Shown: positions 29,688 to 39,740, counted from the stretch's first letter. The stretch is 64,000 nt of DNA from Chloracidobacterium sp. (GCA_015075585.1 JABTUB010000002.1:496001-560000); one strand, 5' to 3'. The notes: generated by a model not told the origin, from the letters alone. Numbers and translations: made by a program.

Positions 29688-31136
29688 TTAATCGTTTGGC
29701 GGATCCGTCTTGTCATAGGTGTATTCAACCTCAAGTACGTTCTCCTCAAAATCCTGCGAATGGCCGTGAACCGCCGCATCCGGAAGCAATGTACGCACCT
29801 CGAAGATCGAAATGATGGGCACAAACCTCACGAACAGATAAAGCAGCGTGAAGAAGAAGCCCAGCGTTCCGATGAACATCGTCCAATCGAATACGGTCGG
29901 GCTGTACATCGCCCATGATGACGGCAAAAAATCCCTGTGAAGGCTCGTTACGATAATGACAAACCGCTCCAGCCACATACCGACACTGACGACGACCGAT
30001 ATCAGGAACAACCAAAGTTCGCTCTCTCGAAAACGCTTGAACCACAAAAGCTGGATCGAAGCGCCGTTACAGAAGATCAGAAGCCAATATGACCACCAAT
30101 AAGGACCGTCCCAAATACGGTTCTTCACCATGAAGACCTCGTACTCAGCGGCGCTGTACCAGCCGAAGAACGCCTCCATCGCATATCCGTAAACGACGAT
30201 AAGGCCGGTCGCAAGCATCACCTTCGCACAGTAGATAAGATGCTGATCGGTGATAAAGTCCTGCATCCTGTACCACTTACGGAGCGGAATGGCAAGAATT
30301 AACACCATCGCAAAGCCGGCATACACCGCACCCGCTACAAAGTACGGCGGGAATATGGTCGCGTGCCATCCCGGAAGCTGTGCAACCGAGAAGTCCAGTG
30401 AAACGATGGAATGCACTGAAAGAACGAGCGGTGTCGAAAGGCCGGCAAGTATGAGATATGCGATCTCATATCGGTGCCAGTGCCGCGCCGAGCCACGCCA
30501 TCCCCACGAAAGCAGCGCGTAAACGAACCGGAAATACTTATTCTTGGCTCTGTCGCGAAGCGTCGCGAAATCGGGGATCAATCCGACGTACCAAAAAAGA
30601 GCCGAAACCGTTGCGTAGGTCGAAACCGCAAAAACGTCCCAAATGAGCGGGCTGCGGAACTGCGGCCAAACGCCCATCGTGTTCGGATACGGGAAGAGCC
30701 AATAAATGGCAAGCCACGGGCGGCCTGTATGCAGCAGCGGAAACATCGCCGCGCAGGCCACCGCAAAGAGCGTCATCGCCTCGGCAAAACGGTTGATCGA
30801 GGTTCGCCACTTCTGGTTGAGCAGCAAAAGGATCGCCGAGATGAGCGTTCCCGCATGGCCGATGCCGATCCACCACACAAAGTTGATGATATCGAACGCC
30901 CACGCGACCGGCTGATTGTTACCCCAAATGCCGATACCGTTCGCAAGCAGCCAAACGACCGTGAACAGCAGCAGTTGGGCCACAAGGAACGATATCCCAA
31001 AGCCGATGAACCAATGGAACGGCGTCCGCTTCTTGAGCGTTACGTCACTGATCTTGTCAGTAACGGTCGCAAGCGAATGGTCGCCCTCGATCATTGGCGG
31101 ATATAATTTCTTTTCGAGGTCCTGGATATCCTGCAT
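29688..31136 (-). CDS. actC: Alternative Complex III membrane subunit ActC (NrfD-like)
   Basis: 482 residues with about ten membrane helices, beginning after the PPMIEGDHSLATVTDKISDVTLKKRTPFHWFIGFGISF segment diagnostic of ActC. Further landmarks are FDIINFVWWIGIGHAGTLISAILLLL and RFAEAMTLFAVACAAMFPLLHTGRPW, which include residues of the quinol site in NrfD/PsrC-like proteins, and LPGWHATIFPPYFVAGAVYAGFAM. It oxidises menaquinol or ubiquinol and hands electrons to ActB/ActA. Confidence 0.94.
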   Translation of the reverse strand: MQDIQDLEKKLYPPMIEGDHSLATVTDKISDVTLKKRTPFHWFIGFGISFLVAQLLLFTVVWLLANGIGIWGNNQPVAWAFDIINFVWWIGIGHAGTLISAILLLLNQKWRTSINRFAEAMTLFAVACAAMFPLLHTGRPWLAIYWLFPYPNTMGVWPQFRSPLIWDVFAVSTYATVSALFWYVGLIPDFATLRDRAKNKYFRFVYALLSWGWRGSARHWHRYEIAYLILAGLSTPLVLSVHSIVSLDFSVAQLPGWHATIFPPYFVAGAVYAGFAMVLILAIPLRKWYRMQDFITDQHLIYCAKVMLATGLIVVYGYAMEAFFGWYSAAEYEVFMVKNRIWDGPYWWSYWLLIFCNGASIQLLWFKRFRESELWLFLISVVVSVGMWLERFVIIVTSLHRDFLPSSWAMYSPTVFDWTMFIGTLGFFFTLLYLFVRFVPIISIFEVRTLLPDAAVHGHSQDFEENVLEVEYTYDKTDPPND

Positions 31137-31177
31137 AGGTGATATGGCCGATCCTGAAGTGGGAACAGTTCAGAGGA

Positions 31178-34100
31178 TCAGTGTCCTTCGCCTCCCGCTT
31201 TCGTCTCTGAATGATGTCCGGGCTTTGAGACCGGCGGCCTGTAATCCGGCATTTCTTTGTTCTGATTGGTCAGCCCCGCAAGATACGTCGTACGCGGCTG
31301 AGTATTGAGTTCATTGAGCAATACATAGTCACGTTCGTCCTTCTTGGCCTTGGCTACGGCACTGTTCGGATCGCCCATATCGCCAAAGACGATAGCGTTT
31401 GTCGGGCAAACCGACTGACACGCCGTTACGACCTCGCCGTCACGGATCTTACGTCCGCCGTCCTTACGAGCTTCGATGCGTGCCGCTGAGATACGCTGTA
31501 TGCAGTACGTACACTTCTCCATGACGCCGCGGCTGCGGATCGTAACCTCAGGATTGCGCATGAGTTTATACTGCGGCGTGTTCCAATCCTGATAGAGCAG
31601 GAAGTTGAAGCGCCTGACCTTGTATGGGCAGTTGTTCGAGCAATAACGAGTTCCGACGCAGCGGTTATAGACCATATCATTGAGGCCTTCCGCGCTGTGA
31701 ACGGTGGCGGCAACCGGACAGACAACTTCGCACGGCGCCTGCTCACACTGCTGGCAAAGCATCGGCTGGAAGTGCGGCCCTTCCGGATCGTTTACACTCT
31801 CACCGCCGTAATACGCATCGATCCTGATCCAGTGCATCTCGCGGCTGCGATTGACCTGCTCCTTGCCGACCACAGGGATGTTATTCTCCGCTTGGCACGC
31901 TACGACGCAGGCATTACAGCCGACACACGAGTTGAGATCGATCGACATCGCCCATTTGGTATTCTCGTCGTAGAGCTTTTCGTACGGCTCACGCGGATAC
32001 ATCGACTTGTCGTAAAAATTCTCCTGCTTGCCGTTCCTGATCTCCTCGTCGATGTTGGCAATATCCCAACTGCGGAGGATATCGCGGCCCTCCATATTGA
32101 AATGGATCTGTGTTGAAGCAACGTCCGTCTGCTCTCCCGTACGTGTTACGTCACCAAAGCCGTGATCCATCGCATCCGAACGGCGAACGTCATAAGCGTT
32201 ATAGCCAAGCCCGGTGCCGACCTTTCCCGCACGAGTCCGACCATAGCCCATGAAGATCGTAATAACATCATCGGGTTGGCCGGGCGTGATCCACATCGGG
32301 ACCGGCTTTTCGATCTCGGCACCCTGATATTTGATCTTTGCGAGGTCAGAATATTGGTTGCCACCCTTTGTGTCGATGAACGCGGTTCCCTGCATACCGC
32401 CGACGAGCTCCTCGGCATTATTCTTGCGATTTATGCCCAGCTTTTCAGCGGTCTTTGGGCTTACGAGGCCGACATTCTCCCAAGTGATCTTATTAAGCGG
32501 ATTCGGAAGTTCCTGAAGCCAGCCGTTATTAGCGAAGCGGCCGTCATAGACGCTCGGATCGGGCAGTATGGCTATCTCGACCGTGCCCGAACCCGCGGCC
32601 TTGGTTTCAGGCTGGCTTAAGAACGAGGCATTCACCGAAACGTTCTTTGCCGCGAGTGCCGTATTCGGAACGATACCGTTATGAACAGCTCTACGCCAAT
32701 TATCCTCGAAGGAGCTGCCGGATGCGGGTAACGCGGCAGGCACTGCTTCCGCCTTCGCGGCGGCAGGAACCGTAGTTTCCGAAGCCTTTGTACCAGCTTT
32801 CGGCGCCTCTTTCGCCTCAGGCTTCGCTTCGGCCTTCGCGGCGGCAGGTTTTATGTCTTGGGTCTGCCAATAGGCCCTGACGATATCGTAGTCCTTCTTA
32901 TCGAAATCCGCTTTGAAGCAAAGCTGCACAAGCTCGTGAGCGTTCTTGCCGTCGTAAAGCGGCGCGATGAGCGGCTGCACGATCGTTGCTGTGCCGTCGA
33001 ACGCACGTCCATCGCTCCAGCCCTCAAGGAAGTGCTTTTGATTAACGTGCCAATGACAATATTCGGCCGTTTCATCGAAGTGCGAACCTAAGTGAACGCG
33101 CAACTCGACCTTGTTCAGCCTGTCGGGATCAAGCTTCAGATCCGCCGGCGTGTTATAAACCGGATTCCCGCCGAGTATGACAAGCAGCTTGACCTTACCT
33201 GCGTCGATATCCTGAACAAGCTCGCGAAGCTGCTCGATCTGGAGCTTATCACTGCCGGGTGCGATCGGATCGGTATAAATAACGGTCTGGCCTACATTGC
33301 CGAGAGCCTCATTCATCGCATGGGCGATAGCGTGAACCGCCGGCGAGGCACTGCGGCCCGCAACAACTAGCGATCTGCCCTTGTGCTCCGTAAGATCTTT
33401 TGCAACGCCGTTCACCCAAGCGGCATTCTCGGAATACGCGGAGTTCGCTCCGGCAACGCCTACGGCCTTTGCGATGGCCTTGGCAACCTCGGCGATCTGG
33501 CTCGGCTTGACCGCAAGCCGGTGATCGGCCTTTGCGCCCGTCAACGAGACCGTTGACTCGACCGCATAAAGCCGATTCATCTGTTTTGTCTCGGCATTGT
33601 ACGCGCGGCCCTTTGAAAAATCCTTTATATAACCGACATTGAAGTCCGAAAAAATATCATGATCGAGCGTCAATATCCTTTCGGCCTTGTCGAACTTATA
33701 GACCGAATGTACGGGCGAACCGAACGCGAGCTTTGCACCCGCCATCGCATTATCGTTATTGATCGGATCGTACTGAACGAGTTTTGCGTTCGGCAGTTCG
33801 GCGGACAGCCGCTTGAATTGGTCAATAAGCGTCGGCGAATTAAGAGTTTCAGTAAGGAAGCGTATTCCCGCCCCGCCGCTTGCACGATCGCTGTCAACGG
33901 CGGCCCTTAGCGTCGGAGCAAAAGCCTCCCACGTCTTAACTGTGCCCCGAAACTTTACCTGCTCAGAACGGTCAGGGTCGTACATATTGAGGATCGACGC
34001 CTGAGCAAAGATGTCGGTCGCCCCTTGACTTCCGGGATGGTCGGGGTTGCCCTCTACCTTGATCGGCCTTCCCTCGTAAGCCTTTGCCAAAAGGCCGGTT

Positions 34101-34441
34101 GAGACGCCTCCGAGCGACATGGCGGTCGCTAGAAACAGCGGAACGCCGGGAAGCTGGCCTTCGGGATTCTGAACATAAGGAACGATCTTTTCGGGCGGCT
34201 GGATCACACAACCCGTAAGGCCGGCGAGAGCGAGTGACGCTCCCATGACCTTTACGAAATTGCGTCGGCTCAGGCCTTCGTCCCACGTCTCGTACTCGTG
34301 CGGATATTCCTGAGCAATAAAGTCACGAAATTCGGGCGTATCGGCCTGCTCTTCGATGCTGCGCCAATACCGTTTAGCGTCCTGCGAGATAATGCTCTCA
34401 CGAAGACGTGCAAAACTTGAGGTTTTGTCTGAACTCGCCAT
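31178..34441 (-). CDS. actB: Alternative Complex III Fe-S subunit ActB
   Basis: 1087 residues. A Tat-like motif SRRNFVKVMGASLALAGLTGC lies after a 60-residue N-terminal extension. The large first part resembles a molybdopterin oxidoreductase that carries no obvious Mo ligand, as known for ActB. The C-terminal part is ferredoxin-like with four cysteine groups: CVGCNACVVACQAENN, CQQCEQAPCEVVCPVAAT, CVGTRYCSNNCPY and CTYCIQRISAARIEARKDG with VVTACQSVCPTNAI, fitting three [4Fe-4S] and one [3Fe-4S] clusters. A low-complexity Ala/Lys/Pro/Glu linker of about 50 residues (around 32725-32855) interrupts the first domain, an unusual insertion. The gene starts 34 bases after actA. Confidence 0.95.
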   Translation of the reverse strand: MASSDKTSSFARLRESIISQDAKRYWRSIEEQADTPEFRDFIAQEYPHEYETWDEGLSRRNFVKVMGASLALAGLTGCVIQPPEKIVPYVQNPEGQLPGVPLFLATAMSLGGVSTGLLAKAYEGRPIKVEGNPDHPGSQGATDIFAQASILNMYDPDRSEQVKFRGTVKTWEAFAPTLRAAVDSDRASGGAGIRFLTETLNSPTLIDQFKRLSAELPNAKLVQYDPINNDNAMAGAKLAFGSPVHSVYKFDKAERILTLDHDIFSDFNVGYIKDFSKGRAYNAETKQMNRLYAVESTVSLTGAKADHRLAVKPSQIAEVAKAIAKAVGVAGANSAYSENAAWVNGVAKDLTEHKGRSLVVAGRSASPAVHAIAHAMNEALGNVGQTVIYTDPIAPGSDKLQIEQLRELVQDIDAGKVKLLVILGGNPVYNTPADLKLDPDRLNKVELRVHLGSHFDETAEYCHWHVNQKHFLEGWSDGRAFDGTATIVQPLIAPLYDGKNAHELVQLCFKADFDKKDYDIVRAYWQTQDIKPAAAKAEAKPEAKEAPKAGTKASETTVPAAAKAEAVPAALPASGSSFEDNWRRAVHNGIVPNTALAAKNVSVNASFLSQPETKAAGSGTVEIAILPDPSVYDGRFANNGWLQELPNPLNKITWENVGLVSPKTAEKLGINRKNNAEELVGGMQGTAFIDTKGGNQYSDLAKIKYQGAEIEKPVPMWITPGQPDDVITIFMGYGRTRAGKVGTGLGYNAYDVRRSDAMDHGFGDVTRTGEQTDVASTQIHFNMEGRDILRSWDIANIDEEIRNGKQENFYDKSMYPREPYEKLYDENTKWAMSIDLNSCVGCNACVVACQAENNIPVVGKEQVNRSREMHWIRIDAYYGGESVNDPEGPHFQPMLCQQCEQAPCEVVCPVAATVHSAEGLNDMVYNRCVGTRYCSNNCPYKVRRFNFLLYQDWNTPQYKLMRNPEVTIRSRGVMEKCTYCIQRISAARIEARKDGGRKIRDGEVVTACQSVCPTNAIVFGDMGDPNSAVAKAKKDERDYVLLNELNTQPRTTYLAGLTNQNKEMPDYRPPVSKPGHHSETKAGGEGH

Positions 34442-34475
34442 TTTTGCTTTTACTGATCCTTGTTCCCTGCCTGAA

Positions 34476-35135
34476 TTAACGATGACAAGTCGAGCAACTC
34501 GTCAACATTTCCCTGCTTCTGATCTTATAATCGACCTTCAATCTGTCGCGTTCCGATTGATCGATATCGCTCGGGCGAAAGTCCATATTGAAGATCTCGG
34601 ACTTCGGCCGAATGAATTTCTCCGGCTCCTTATGACACGCGATGCACCATTCCATTTGAAGGGTGTTCTCTTGGTAAACAGCCGCCATCTTATCGACCGG
34701 GCCGTGACAGGTCGAACAGCCCACACCTTTCGCCACATGAATGCTGTGGTTGAAGTAGGCAAATTCAGGCAGGTCGTGAACACGCTGCCACTCAATGGGT
34801 TTGTTCTCTCTGAAACTCGCACGGATCGGCTCGAGGTACGGCTGATCCGCAAAGAGTTGGCTATGGCAGTTCATACACGTTTGTGTTGAGGGCATACCGG
34901 CGGACGCGGTCGTTTCGACCGTCTGATGACAGTAACGGCAATCGATGCCGTCATCGCCCACGTGGTGCTTGTGGCTGAACTGCACCGGCTGCTGCCTTTC
35001 AACATACCGGCCTGTCAAATACGATGAGCGTGCGATCTGCGTATAAGCATAGAAAGCCGTCCCCGCCAATATGACGACCGCGATCAGACTGATCCTTGCT
35101 ACGTTATTTGAACTCTTTCGAAAGATCTGGGCCAT
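34476..35135 (-). CDS. actA: Alternative Complex III pentahaem cytochrome c ActA
   Basis: 219 residues, one N-terminal helix (ISLIAVVILAGTAFYAYTQIA) and five haem sites: CRYCH, CMNCH, CSTCH, CIACH and the final CSTCH just before the stop. Extra His residues (FSHKHHVGDD, FNHSIHVAKG) would be distal ligands. It is the cytochrome subunit that takes electrons from the ActB cluster chain. It is the first gene of the act-cox operon, so the promoter must lie in the 240-base gap upstream. Confidence 0.95.
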   Translation of the reverse strand: MAQIFRKSSNNVARISLIAVVILAGTAFYAYTQIARSSYLTGRYVERQQPVQFSHKHHVGDDGIDCRYCHQTVETTASAGMPSTQTCMNCHSQLFADQPYLEPIRASFRENKPIEWQRVHDLPEFAYFNHSIHVAKGVGCSTCHGPVDKMAAVYQENTLQMEWCIACHKEPEKFIRPKSEIFNMDFRPSDIDQSERDRLKVDYKIRSREMLTSCSTCHR

Positions 35136-35375
35136 TTTAACTCTCTCGCATCTGCAGTTCGGTGCGCTTTTAGCCGAAACCCTGCACTATTCTCACAATG
35201 CGGGACTTCAACTTCGGCCTATCGTTTACTAAATTAGATAACGAACTGTCAAGCTATTTAGAATTGTACTAAACCTAGTGTAAAGCGCAAATTCTCAAAT
35301 CGAAAAAGAAAGTTCACTCGGGTGACGGCTGTTCGACACGTCAGATCGGCCATTTTTGAACCTGATTCCTTCCGA
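35136..35375 (-). promoter_or_regulatory. Intergenic region with candidate act operon promoter
   Basis: This 240-base gap holds no gene that I can see. On the minus strand a perfect TTGACA lies at 35252-35247, with only a weak -10 (GTAAAC) 17 bases downstream; a second pair, TTTACA and CTAAAT 17 bases apart, lies about 30 bases upstream. A palindrome TCACTCGGGTGA sits near 35313 and could be an operator. All this is consensus matching; the promoter of the act-cox operon must be here or just upstream. Confidence 0.4.
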
Positions 35376-36299
35376 TCAAGCCGAGAACGCTAAGAGGCCG
35401 GCACCTATCGCCGCGGCATTATTTCCGAGTTCGCCCTTGATGATCTCCGTTGAGTCGAATGAAGGTGAGTATGCGAGTTCTCTTGCCCGTTCGATCGCGG
35501 CATTAAGCACGATATGGTCGGCCTCCATTACCTCGCCGCCGATGACTATCATTTCAATGTTAAGAAGGTCAATAACACTTGCGATCGCAGTCCCGACAAA
35601 TGTCCCGGTGCGTTCGAGCATTAGCCTTGCAAGGTCGTCATCAGCGACCGCTGCGGCAACAATATCGTCGAGCGTGATCGCGGCCTCGTCCAATTCCACC
35701 AGCGAAGATGTATTGTCCTGATGAAAACGGCTTCGCGTCCGGCGAATAATGTTCGGTGTCGAGGCAACGTCTTCGAGCCTTGTTCCGTCAGAGTCGATCG
35801 TGAAGTAGCCGAATTCGCCCGCAAAACCCGCCGCTCCTCGCCATAGGGCTCCTTTAAATATCAGAGCACCGCCGACGCCCGAACCAAGCGTTGCATAGAA
35901 CAAATTCTCTGCATCGCGGCCCGCACCGGCGACAAACTCTCCGTAGCCGCCCGCATTGGCATCGTTTTCGATGATGGCACGAATGCCTGTCCCGGCCTCC
36001 ACCTCAGCCGCGAGATCCATTCCCGAAAGCTCAGGGATGTGCGAACAGTATTTGACCGTCCGGCCGTCAGATGAAACGAGCCCGGGCACGGCGATTCCGA
36101 GATGCTCGAACGGCCCGCAGGCTTTCCTGAATTCCGAAAGAAGCTCCGACATCTGCTTTACCGCGGATTCGCGAAAACTGATCTCGGCATCTTTTTTATC
36201 GAATACCGTACCGTCGCGGCCAATACACACTGCGGTCATGGATGACCTTCCCAGTTCGACACCGACAGATCTTGAGGAGTTGATTTTGCTCTCGGCCAT
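35376..36299 (-). CDS. ROK-family sugar kinase (glucokinase-like)
   Basis: 307 residues. The N-terminal ATP-binding phosphate loop (VGVELGRSSMTAVCIGRDG), GIAVPGLVSSDGRTVKY, and IENDANAGGYGEFVAGAGR with LGSGVGGALIFKGALWRGAAGFAGEFGYFTID match ROK kinases. The usual ROK zinc motif (GxCGCxGCLE) is not present: the segment after GEFGYF reads TIDSDGTRLEDVAS. Substrate is probably glucose or another hexose. It is isolated, with the act promoter region downstream and a divergent DedA gene upstream. Confidence 0.87.
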   Translation of the reverse strand: MAESKINSSRSVGVELGRSSMTAVCIGRDGTVFDKKDAEISFRESAVKQMSELLSEFRKACGPFEHLGIAVPGLVSSDGRTVKYCSHIPELSGMDLAAEVEAGTGIRAIIENDANAGGYGEFVAGAGRDAENLFYATLGSGVGGALIFKGALWRGAAGFAGEFGYFTIDSDGTRLEDVASTPNIIRRTRSRFHQDNTSSLVELDEAAITLDDIVAAAVADDDLARLMLERTGTFVGTAIASVIDLLNIEMIVIGGEVMEADHIVLNAAIERARELAYSPSFDSTEIIKGELGNNAAAIGAGLLAFSA

Positions 36300-36477
36300 T
36301 GATCGTACTCAACAAAAAAGAAAATTTGATCGGACTATGGCGATTTTAGACAGTAGGGTAGCGGGTGTCAATAACTACGTTCCGGCATTCGTCTTCTTTG
36401 ACTGATACCGCCGGCAAGGATACTCTTTCCATTGGCGTTCATTGTTGATGCGTCCGTACCGCGGCAGCCTCGGTAAT

Positions 36478-37251
36478 ATGGAAAGACACCTTTACGAGAT
36501 AATCGAGATTTACGGAGTGTATGCGGTCTTTGCACTCTGTATGGTCGAAGGTGATATTACACTGCTCCTGTCGGGCGTGCTGGCAAACAGCAGCTTCTTC
36601 GGTTCCTACAGCCTCGTAAAGGTTGTTTTCTTTGGCACGCTCGGTGCGATGGTCGGTGATTCCTTCGGTTACTTTGTCGGCTTCAAGTTCCATGACGCCG
36701 TCAAGGGTTACCGCTTTTATCAAATGACGCAGCCGCGTATCGAGAAGCTGATAGATAAGTTCGGCCCGTTCGCGATCATAATCTCGAAATACGTTTACGG
36801 CATTCGTGTCGCAATGTGTATGTTTTACGGTATCAGCCGAATGCGTTTTGTAAAGTTCCTGCTGTTTGACGCGATAAGCTGTCTGCTTTGGGTCCTCGTG
36901 CTGAGCGGCGTCGGCTACTTCTTCAGCGGCGCGGTCACGTCGATCATCGGTGACTATCAGCGTATCGGGATAGCTCTTTTCTTCATCGTTCTTGTAGGCG
37001 TGCTTGTATTCTATGTGCTTGAGCGGTACTGGCTGTCCGATAAGATGGAGGATGCCAATCCGGGAGCCGTGCAAAAACTTGAGGAGACTCTGCTTGCGGT
37101 CGAGGAAGCAGGCCTCGGAACGCTCCGCGACATAGGCGGCAGGCTGCATCTCACGCGTGAGCCGACACGCGAGGAGAGGCCGGAAACGCCCGAAGCCGGG
37201 GCAGATAACCCAGCTCAGAATGCCGTAAAAGTTGATACGACCAAACCGTAA
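36478..37251 (+). CDS. DedA/VTT-family membrane protein
   Basis: 257 residues from ATG 36478 (MERHLYEIIEIYGVYAVFALCMVEG); ATG 36448 would add ten residues. The DedA pattern shows VEGDITLLLSGVLAN, FFGTLGAMVGDSFGYFVG and the positively charged helix FGPFAIIISKYVYGIRVAMCMFYGISRM, followed by two further helices. Members are linked to lipid carrier recycling and membrane proton-motive force. The C-terminal 50 residues are acidic/Pro-rich and presumably cytosolic, longer than in most DedA proteins. The GHMP kinase follows 14 bases downstream. Confidence 0.88.
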   Translation: MERHLYEIIEIYGVYAVFALCMVEGDITLLLSGVLANSSFFGSYSLVKVVFFGTLGAMVGDSFGYFVGFKFHDAVKGYRFYQMTQPRIEKLIDKFGPFAIIISKYVYGIRVAMCMFYGISRMRFVKFLLFDAISCLLWVLVLSGVGYFFSGAVTSIIGDYQRIGIALFFIVLVGVLVFYVLERYWLSDKMEDANPGAVQKLEETLLAVEEAGLGTLRDIGGRLHLTREPTREERPETPEAGADNPAQNAVKVDTTKP

Positions 37252-37265
37252 AACCGCTTCTGTTT

Positions 37266-38285
37266 ATGATCATCGAAACTTCAGCACCGACGCGCGTTGA
37301 CCTCGCCGGCGGAACGATCGACATCCCGCCGCTTTTCCTGTTTCACGAAGGTGCTGCGACCGTTAACTTCGCAGTGTCGATGCTCGCGCATTGCCGCATT
37401 GAAACGCGAGACGACGACAGGATCATACTCGAATCCGTCGATCAGAAGCGCCGCGTTGAGACGACCGTGAGCGAGGTCGCTAGCCTGAAGAGCGAATCTG
37501 AACTCGAACTGCTGTCCAAGCTCGTTTACTTCTTCCGCCCGGAGACCGGCTTTTCGATGACCACTGAGTCTGAAGCGCCGGCCGGAGCGGGCCTTGCAGG
37601 GTCGTCAACACTGAACATTGCGTGCATTGCCGCGCTCAATAAGCTAGTCGGCGATCGTTACGCACCTGAGCGGTTCATACCGATCGCTGCCAATGTCGAG
37701 TGTCAGGTCATAAAGGTGCCGACAGGGTTTCAGGACTATTATTCCGCGCAATACGGCGGCATCGCGTGCATACACTTTCAGCCCGACGGCATGCATCGTG
37801 AGCCGCTGGCGGTTGACACATCCGTTCTCGAACGCCGCGTCGCGATCTGCTACACGGGCGAGCCGAGGGATTCAGGTGTAAATAATTGGGAGTTGACAAA
37901 GCGGCACATCGACGGCGACACGGAGCTTATAAGGCTCTTTGACGGCATTCGCGACACAGCTCAAAAGGTGCGGGCTGCGCTCCGCGGCGGTGCGTGGGAC
38001 GCTCTCGGCGACATCTTGGCTGAAGCACATCCTCAGCGAAAGCTTATGTCTCCCAATATCACGACGCCTCAAATGGATCACCTGATCGATGTCGCGACGG
38101 CGAACGGTGCGATCGCCGCAAAGGTGTGCGGCGCCGGCGGCGGCGGATGTATCGCCTTTTACTGCAAAGACGGCTTTCGGAGCGAGGTTGAGGCAGCCCT
38201 TGCCGGCGAAGATGGCTCCACGGTACTCGACTGGTCGCTAAACGCGGACGGCCTTACGATCGAGACGAGTTACGAGGAAAGCTAA
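37266..38285 (+). CDS. GHMP kinase (sugar kinase, HddA-like)
   Basis: 339 residues. Visible GHMP features: [21 protein letters not shown] at the N-terminus, the ATP-binding motif [43 protein letters not shown], and the C-terminal [17 protein letters not shown]. It most resembles D-glycero-D-manno-heptose 7-phosphate kinase (HddA) and related sugar-1-kinases, but L-fucose or galactose kinase activity cannot be excluded. An HddA role would connect with the family-9 glycosyltransferase at 6.5-7.4 kb. The stop overlaps that of purQ (CTAA at 38282-38285). Confidence 0.85.
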   Translation: MIIETSAPTRVDLAGGTIDIPPLFLFHEGAATVNFAVSMLAHCRIETRDDDRIILESVDQKRRVETTVSEVASLKSESELELLSKLVYFFRPETGFSMTTESEAPAGAGLAGSSTLNIACIAALNKLVGDRYAPERFIPIAANVECQVIKVPTGFQDYYSAQYGGIACIHFQPDGMHREPLAVDTSVLERRVAICYTGEPRDSGVNNWELTKRHIDGDTELIRLFDGIRDTAQKVRAALRGGAWDALGDILAEAHPQRKLMSPNITTPQMDHLIDVATANGAIAAKVCGAGGGGCIAFYCKDGFRSEVEAALAGEDGSTVLDWSLNADGLTIETSYEES

Positions 38286-38980
38286 TTGAGTGTGCTGACC
38301 GCCTTTGTGAGCGAGCGGAAGATATCGCGGCCGTCATCAGAACCCAGCAACGCCTCGCACGCTCGCTCAGGATGCGGCATCATCCCGAGGACATTTCTGT
38401 CAAGATTACAAATTCCGGCGATATTCGAGCGTGCTCCGTTCGGATTGGCATCATCCGTAACATCACCGTTTTGGTCGCAGTAGCGAAAGACCACTTGGCC
38501 GTTCTCTTCGAGCATCTCAAACGTCTCGTCATCGCAGGTATAATTTCCTTCGGCGTGAGCGATCGGCAACGACAACACTTTGCTCGGCCGAACCTCCGAT
38601 GTGAAAGGCGTATTTGAATTCTCAACTTTAAGATTGACGTGCTTGCAGATGAAATGAAGACTGCTGTTGCGAATCAGAGCTCCGGGCAAGAGGCCCGCTT
38701 CACAAAGGATCTGAAAACCATTGCAGATCCCGAAGACAAAACCGCCGCGAGCCGCAAGATCTTTGATCGCACCCATCACGGGCGAAAAACGTGCTAGCGC
38801 ACCTGCACGCAAATAGTCGCCGTACGAAAAACCGCCGGGAACGATCACGGCATCGTAGCCGTCGAGGCTCGTTTCTTTATGCCATACGAAATCGACCGGC
38901 TGGCCGACGTGCTTTGATACGACGTGATATGCGTCGTGATCACAATTTGAACCGGGAAAAACAATCACTCCGAATTTCAC
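38282..38980 (-). CDS. purQ: Phosphoribosylformylglycinamidine synthase, glutaminase subunit
   Basis: 232 residues. Class I glutamine amidotransferase: [38 protein letters not shown], the nucleophile in [20 protein letters not shown] and the His-x-Glu in [14 protein letters not shown]. It supplies ammonia to PurL, with PurS as the bridging subunit. It overlaps purS by four bases (ATGA). purL is not in the window. Confidence 0.97.
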   Translation of the reverse strand: MKFGVIVFPGSNCDHDAYHVVSKHVGQPVDFVWHKETSLDGYDAVIVPGGFSYGDYLRAGALARFSPVMGAIKDLAARGGFVFGICNGFQILCEAGLLPGALIRNSSLHFICKHVNLKVENSNTPFTSEVRPSKVLSLPIAHAEGNYTCDDETFEMLEENGQVVFRYCDQNGDVTDDANPNGARSNIAGICNLDRNVLGMMPHPERACEALLGSDDGRDIFRSLTKAVSTLN

Positions 38981-39222
38981 TGATCCATCTCCACCCTGTA
39001 ATCTTCAATGATCGGATTGGCAAGCATATCGCGGCTGATAGCTTCGGCTGCGTCGCCGATCTCGTCCGCGGACATGGTATCGTCGAACTCAAGTTCAAAG
39101 TACTTACCTTGCCGGGCGTCCGCAAGGCCTTTATGGCCAAGCAGTTCCACAGAATGCAGGATCGCTTTTCCCTGCGGGTCCAAGACCCCTTGTTTGAGCG
39201 TTACATAAACTCTGGCTTTCAT
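38977..39222 (-). CDS. purS: Phosphoribosylformylglycinamidine synthase subunit PurS
   Basis: 81 residues, normal size. It starts [21 protein letters not shown] and includes [24 protein letters not shown], the PurS pattern. It bridges PurQ and PurL in the Gram-positive-type split enzyme. A GGAG-like site lies ahead of the ATG (AAGGAGCTCG to the left of 39222 on the minus strand). The first gene of the purSQ pair. Confidence 0.96.
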   Translation of the reverse strand: MKARVYVTLKQGVLDPQGKAILHSVELLGHKGLADARQGKYFELEFDDTMSADEIGDAAEAISRDMLANPIIEDYRVEMDQ

Positions 39223-39356
39223 CGAGCTCCTTCCGGCCTATGCATAAATTGTGGCGAACTTTGTTGAATTTATCAATAGGTTGTGCTAACTTTCACCCTA
39301 CATTTCGTCAGACAACAAGCTGGTTTTGAAATTACAAAGGAGAACGGTTAAATACT
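39223..39356. other. Divergent intergenic region between purS and a DUF4870 gene
   Basis: 134 bases with no gene. On the plus strand TTGAAT and TAACTT occur 17 bases apart around 39260-39290, a possible promoter for the DUF4870 gene. The AAGGAG ahead of that gene (39337-39342) lies 14 bases from its ATG, unusually far. No purine riboswitch-like fold was apparent to me. Confidence 0.4.
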
Positions 39357-39740
39357 ATGGATAATTCTGGAAAGTCTGCACTCGGCCTCGATGCAAATGT
39401 TGCAGCAGGTTTGGCGTATCTTCCGATATGCCTTGTCAATATCGTGATGAGCATCATCATCATAGCGACCGACAAGACAAATAAGTTCGCACGTTTTGCG
39501 GCATTTCAATCGCTGCTTCTCGTCGGCGTACTGATCGTCGGCTACATCCTGACAATGATCGTAGCGGTTGCAGGCGCTGCAGCCAATTCAGCAATAATCT
39601 CCCTTTTCAGTTTGCTTGTTTGGCTGGTCTTCATTCTCGTTCCGCTCGTTTGCATGATCATTGCCTGTATCATGGCCTTCATGGGCAAGCAGTTCAAGCT
39701 TCCGATCATCGGCAATATGGCTGATAATTGGTCGAATTGA
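39357..39740 (+). CDS. DUF4870/Tic20-like membrane protein
   Basis: 127 residues with three to four hydrophobic helices. The N-terminus MDNSGKSALGLDANVAAGLAYLP, the DKTNKFARFAAFQSLLL loop (RFHAxQS pattern) and the C-terminal FKLPIIGNMADNW are diagnostic of DUF4870. Function is unknown; the fold is distantly related to chloroplast Tic20. A second copy follows 82 bases downstream, with the same termini, so the pair looks like a tandem duplication. Confidence 0.85.
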   Translation: MDNSGKSALGLDANVAAGLAYLPICLVNIVMSIIIIATDKTNKFARFAAFQSLLLVGVLIVGYILTMIVAVAGAAANSAIISLFSLLVWLVFILVPLVCMIIACIMAFMGKQFKLPIIGNMADNWSN

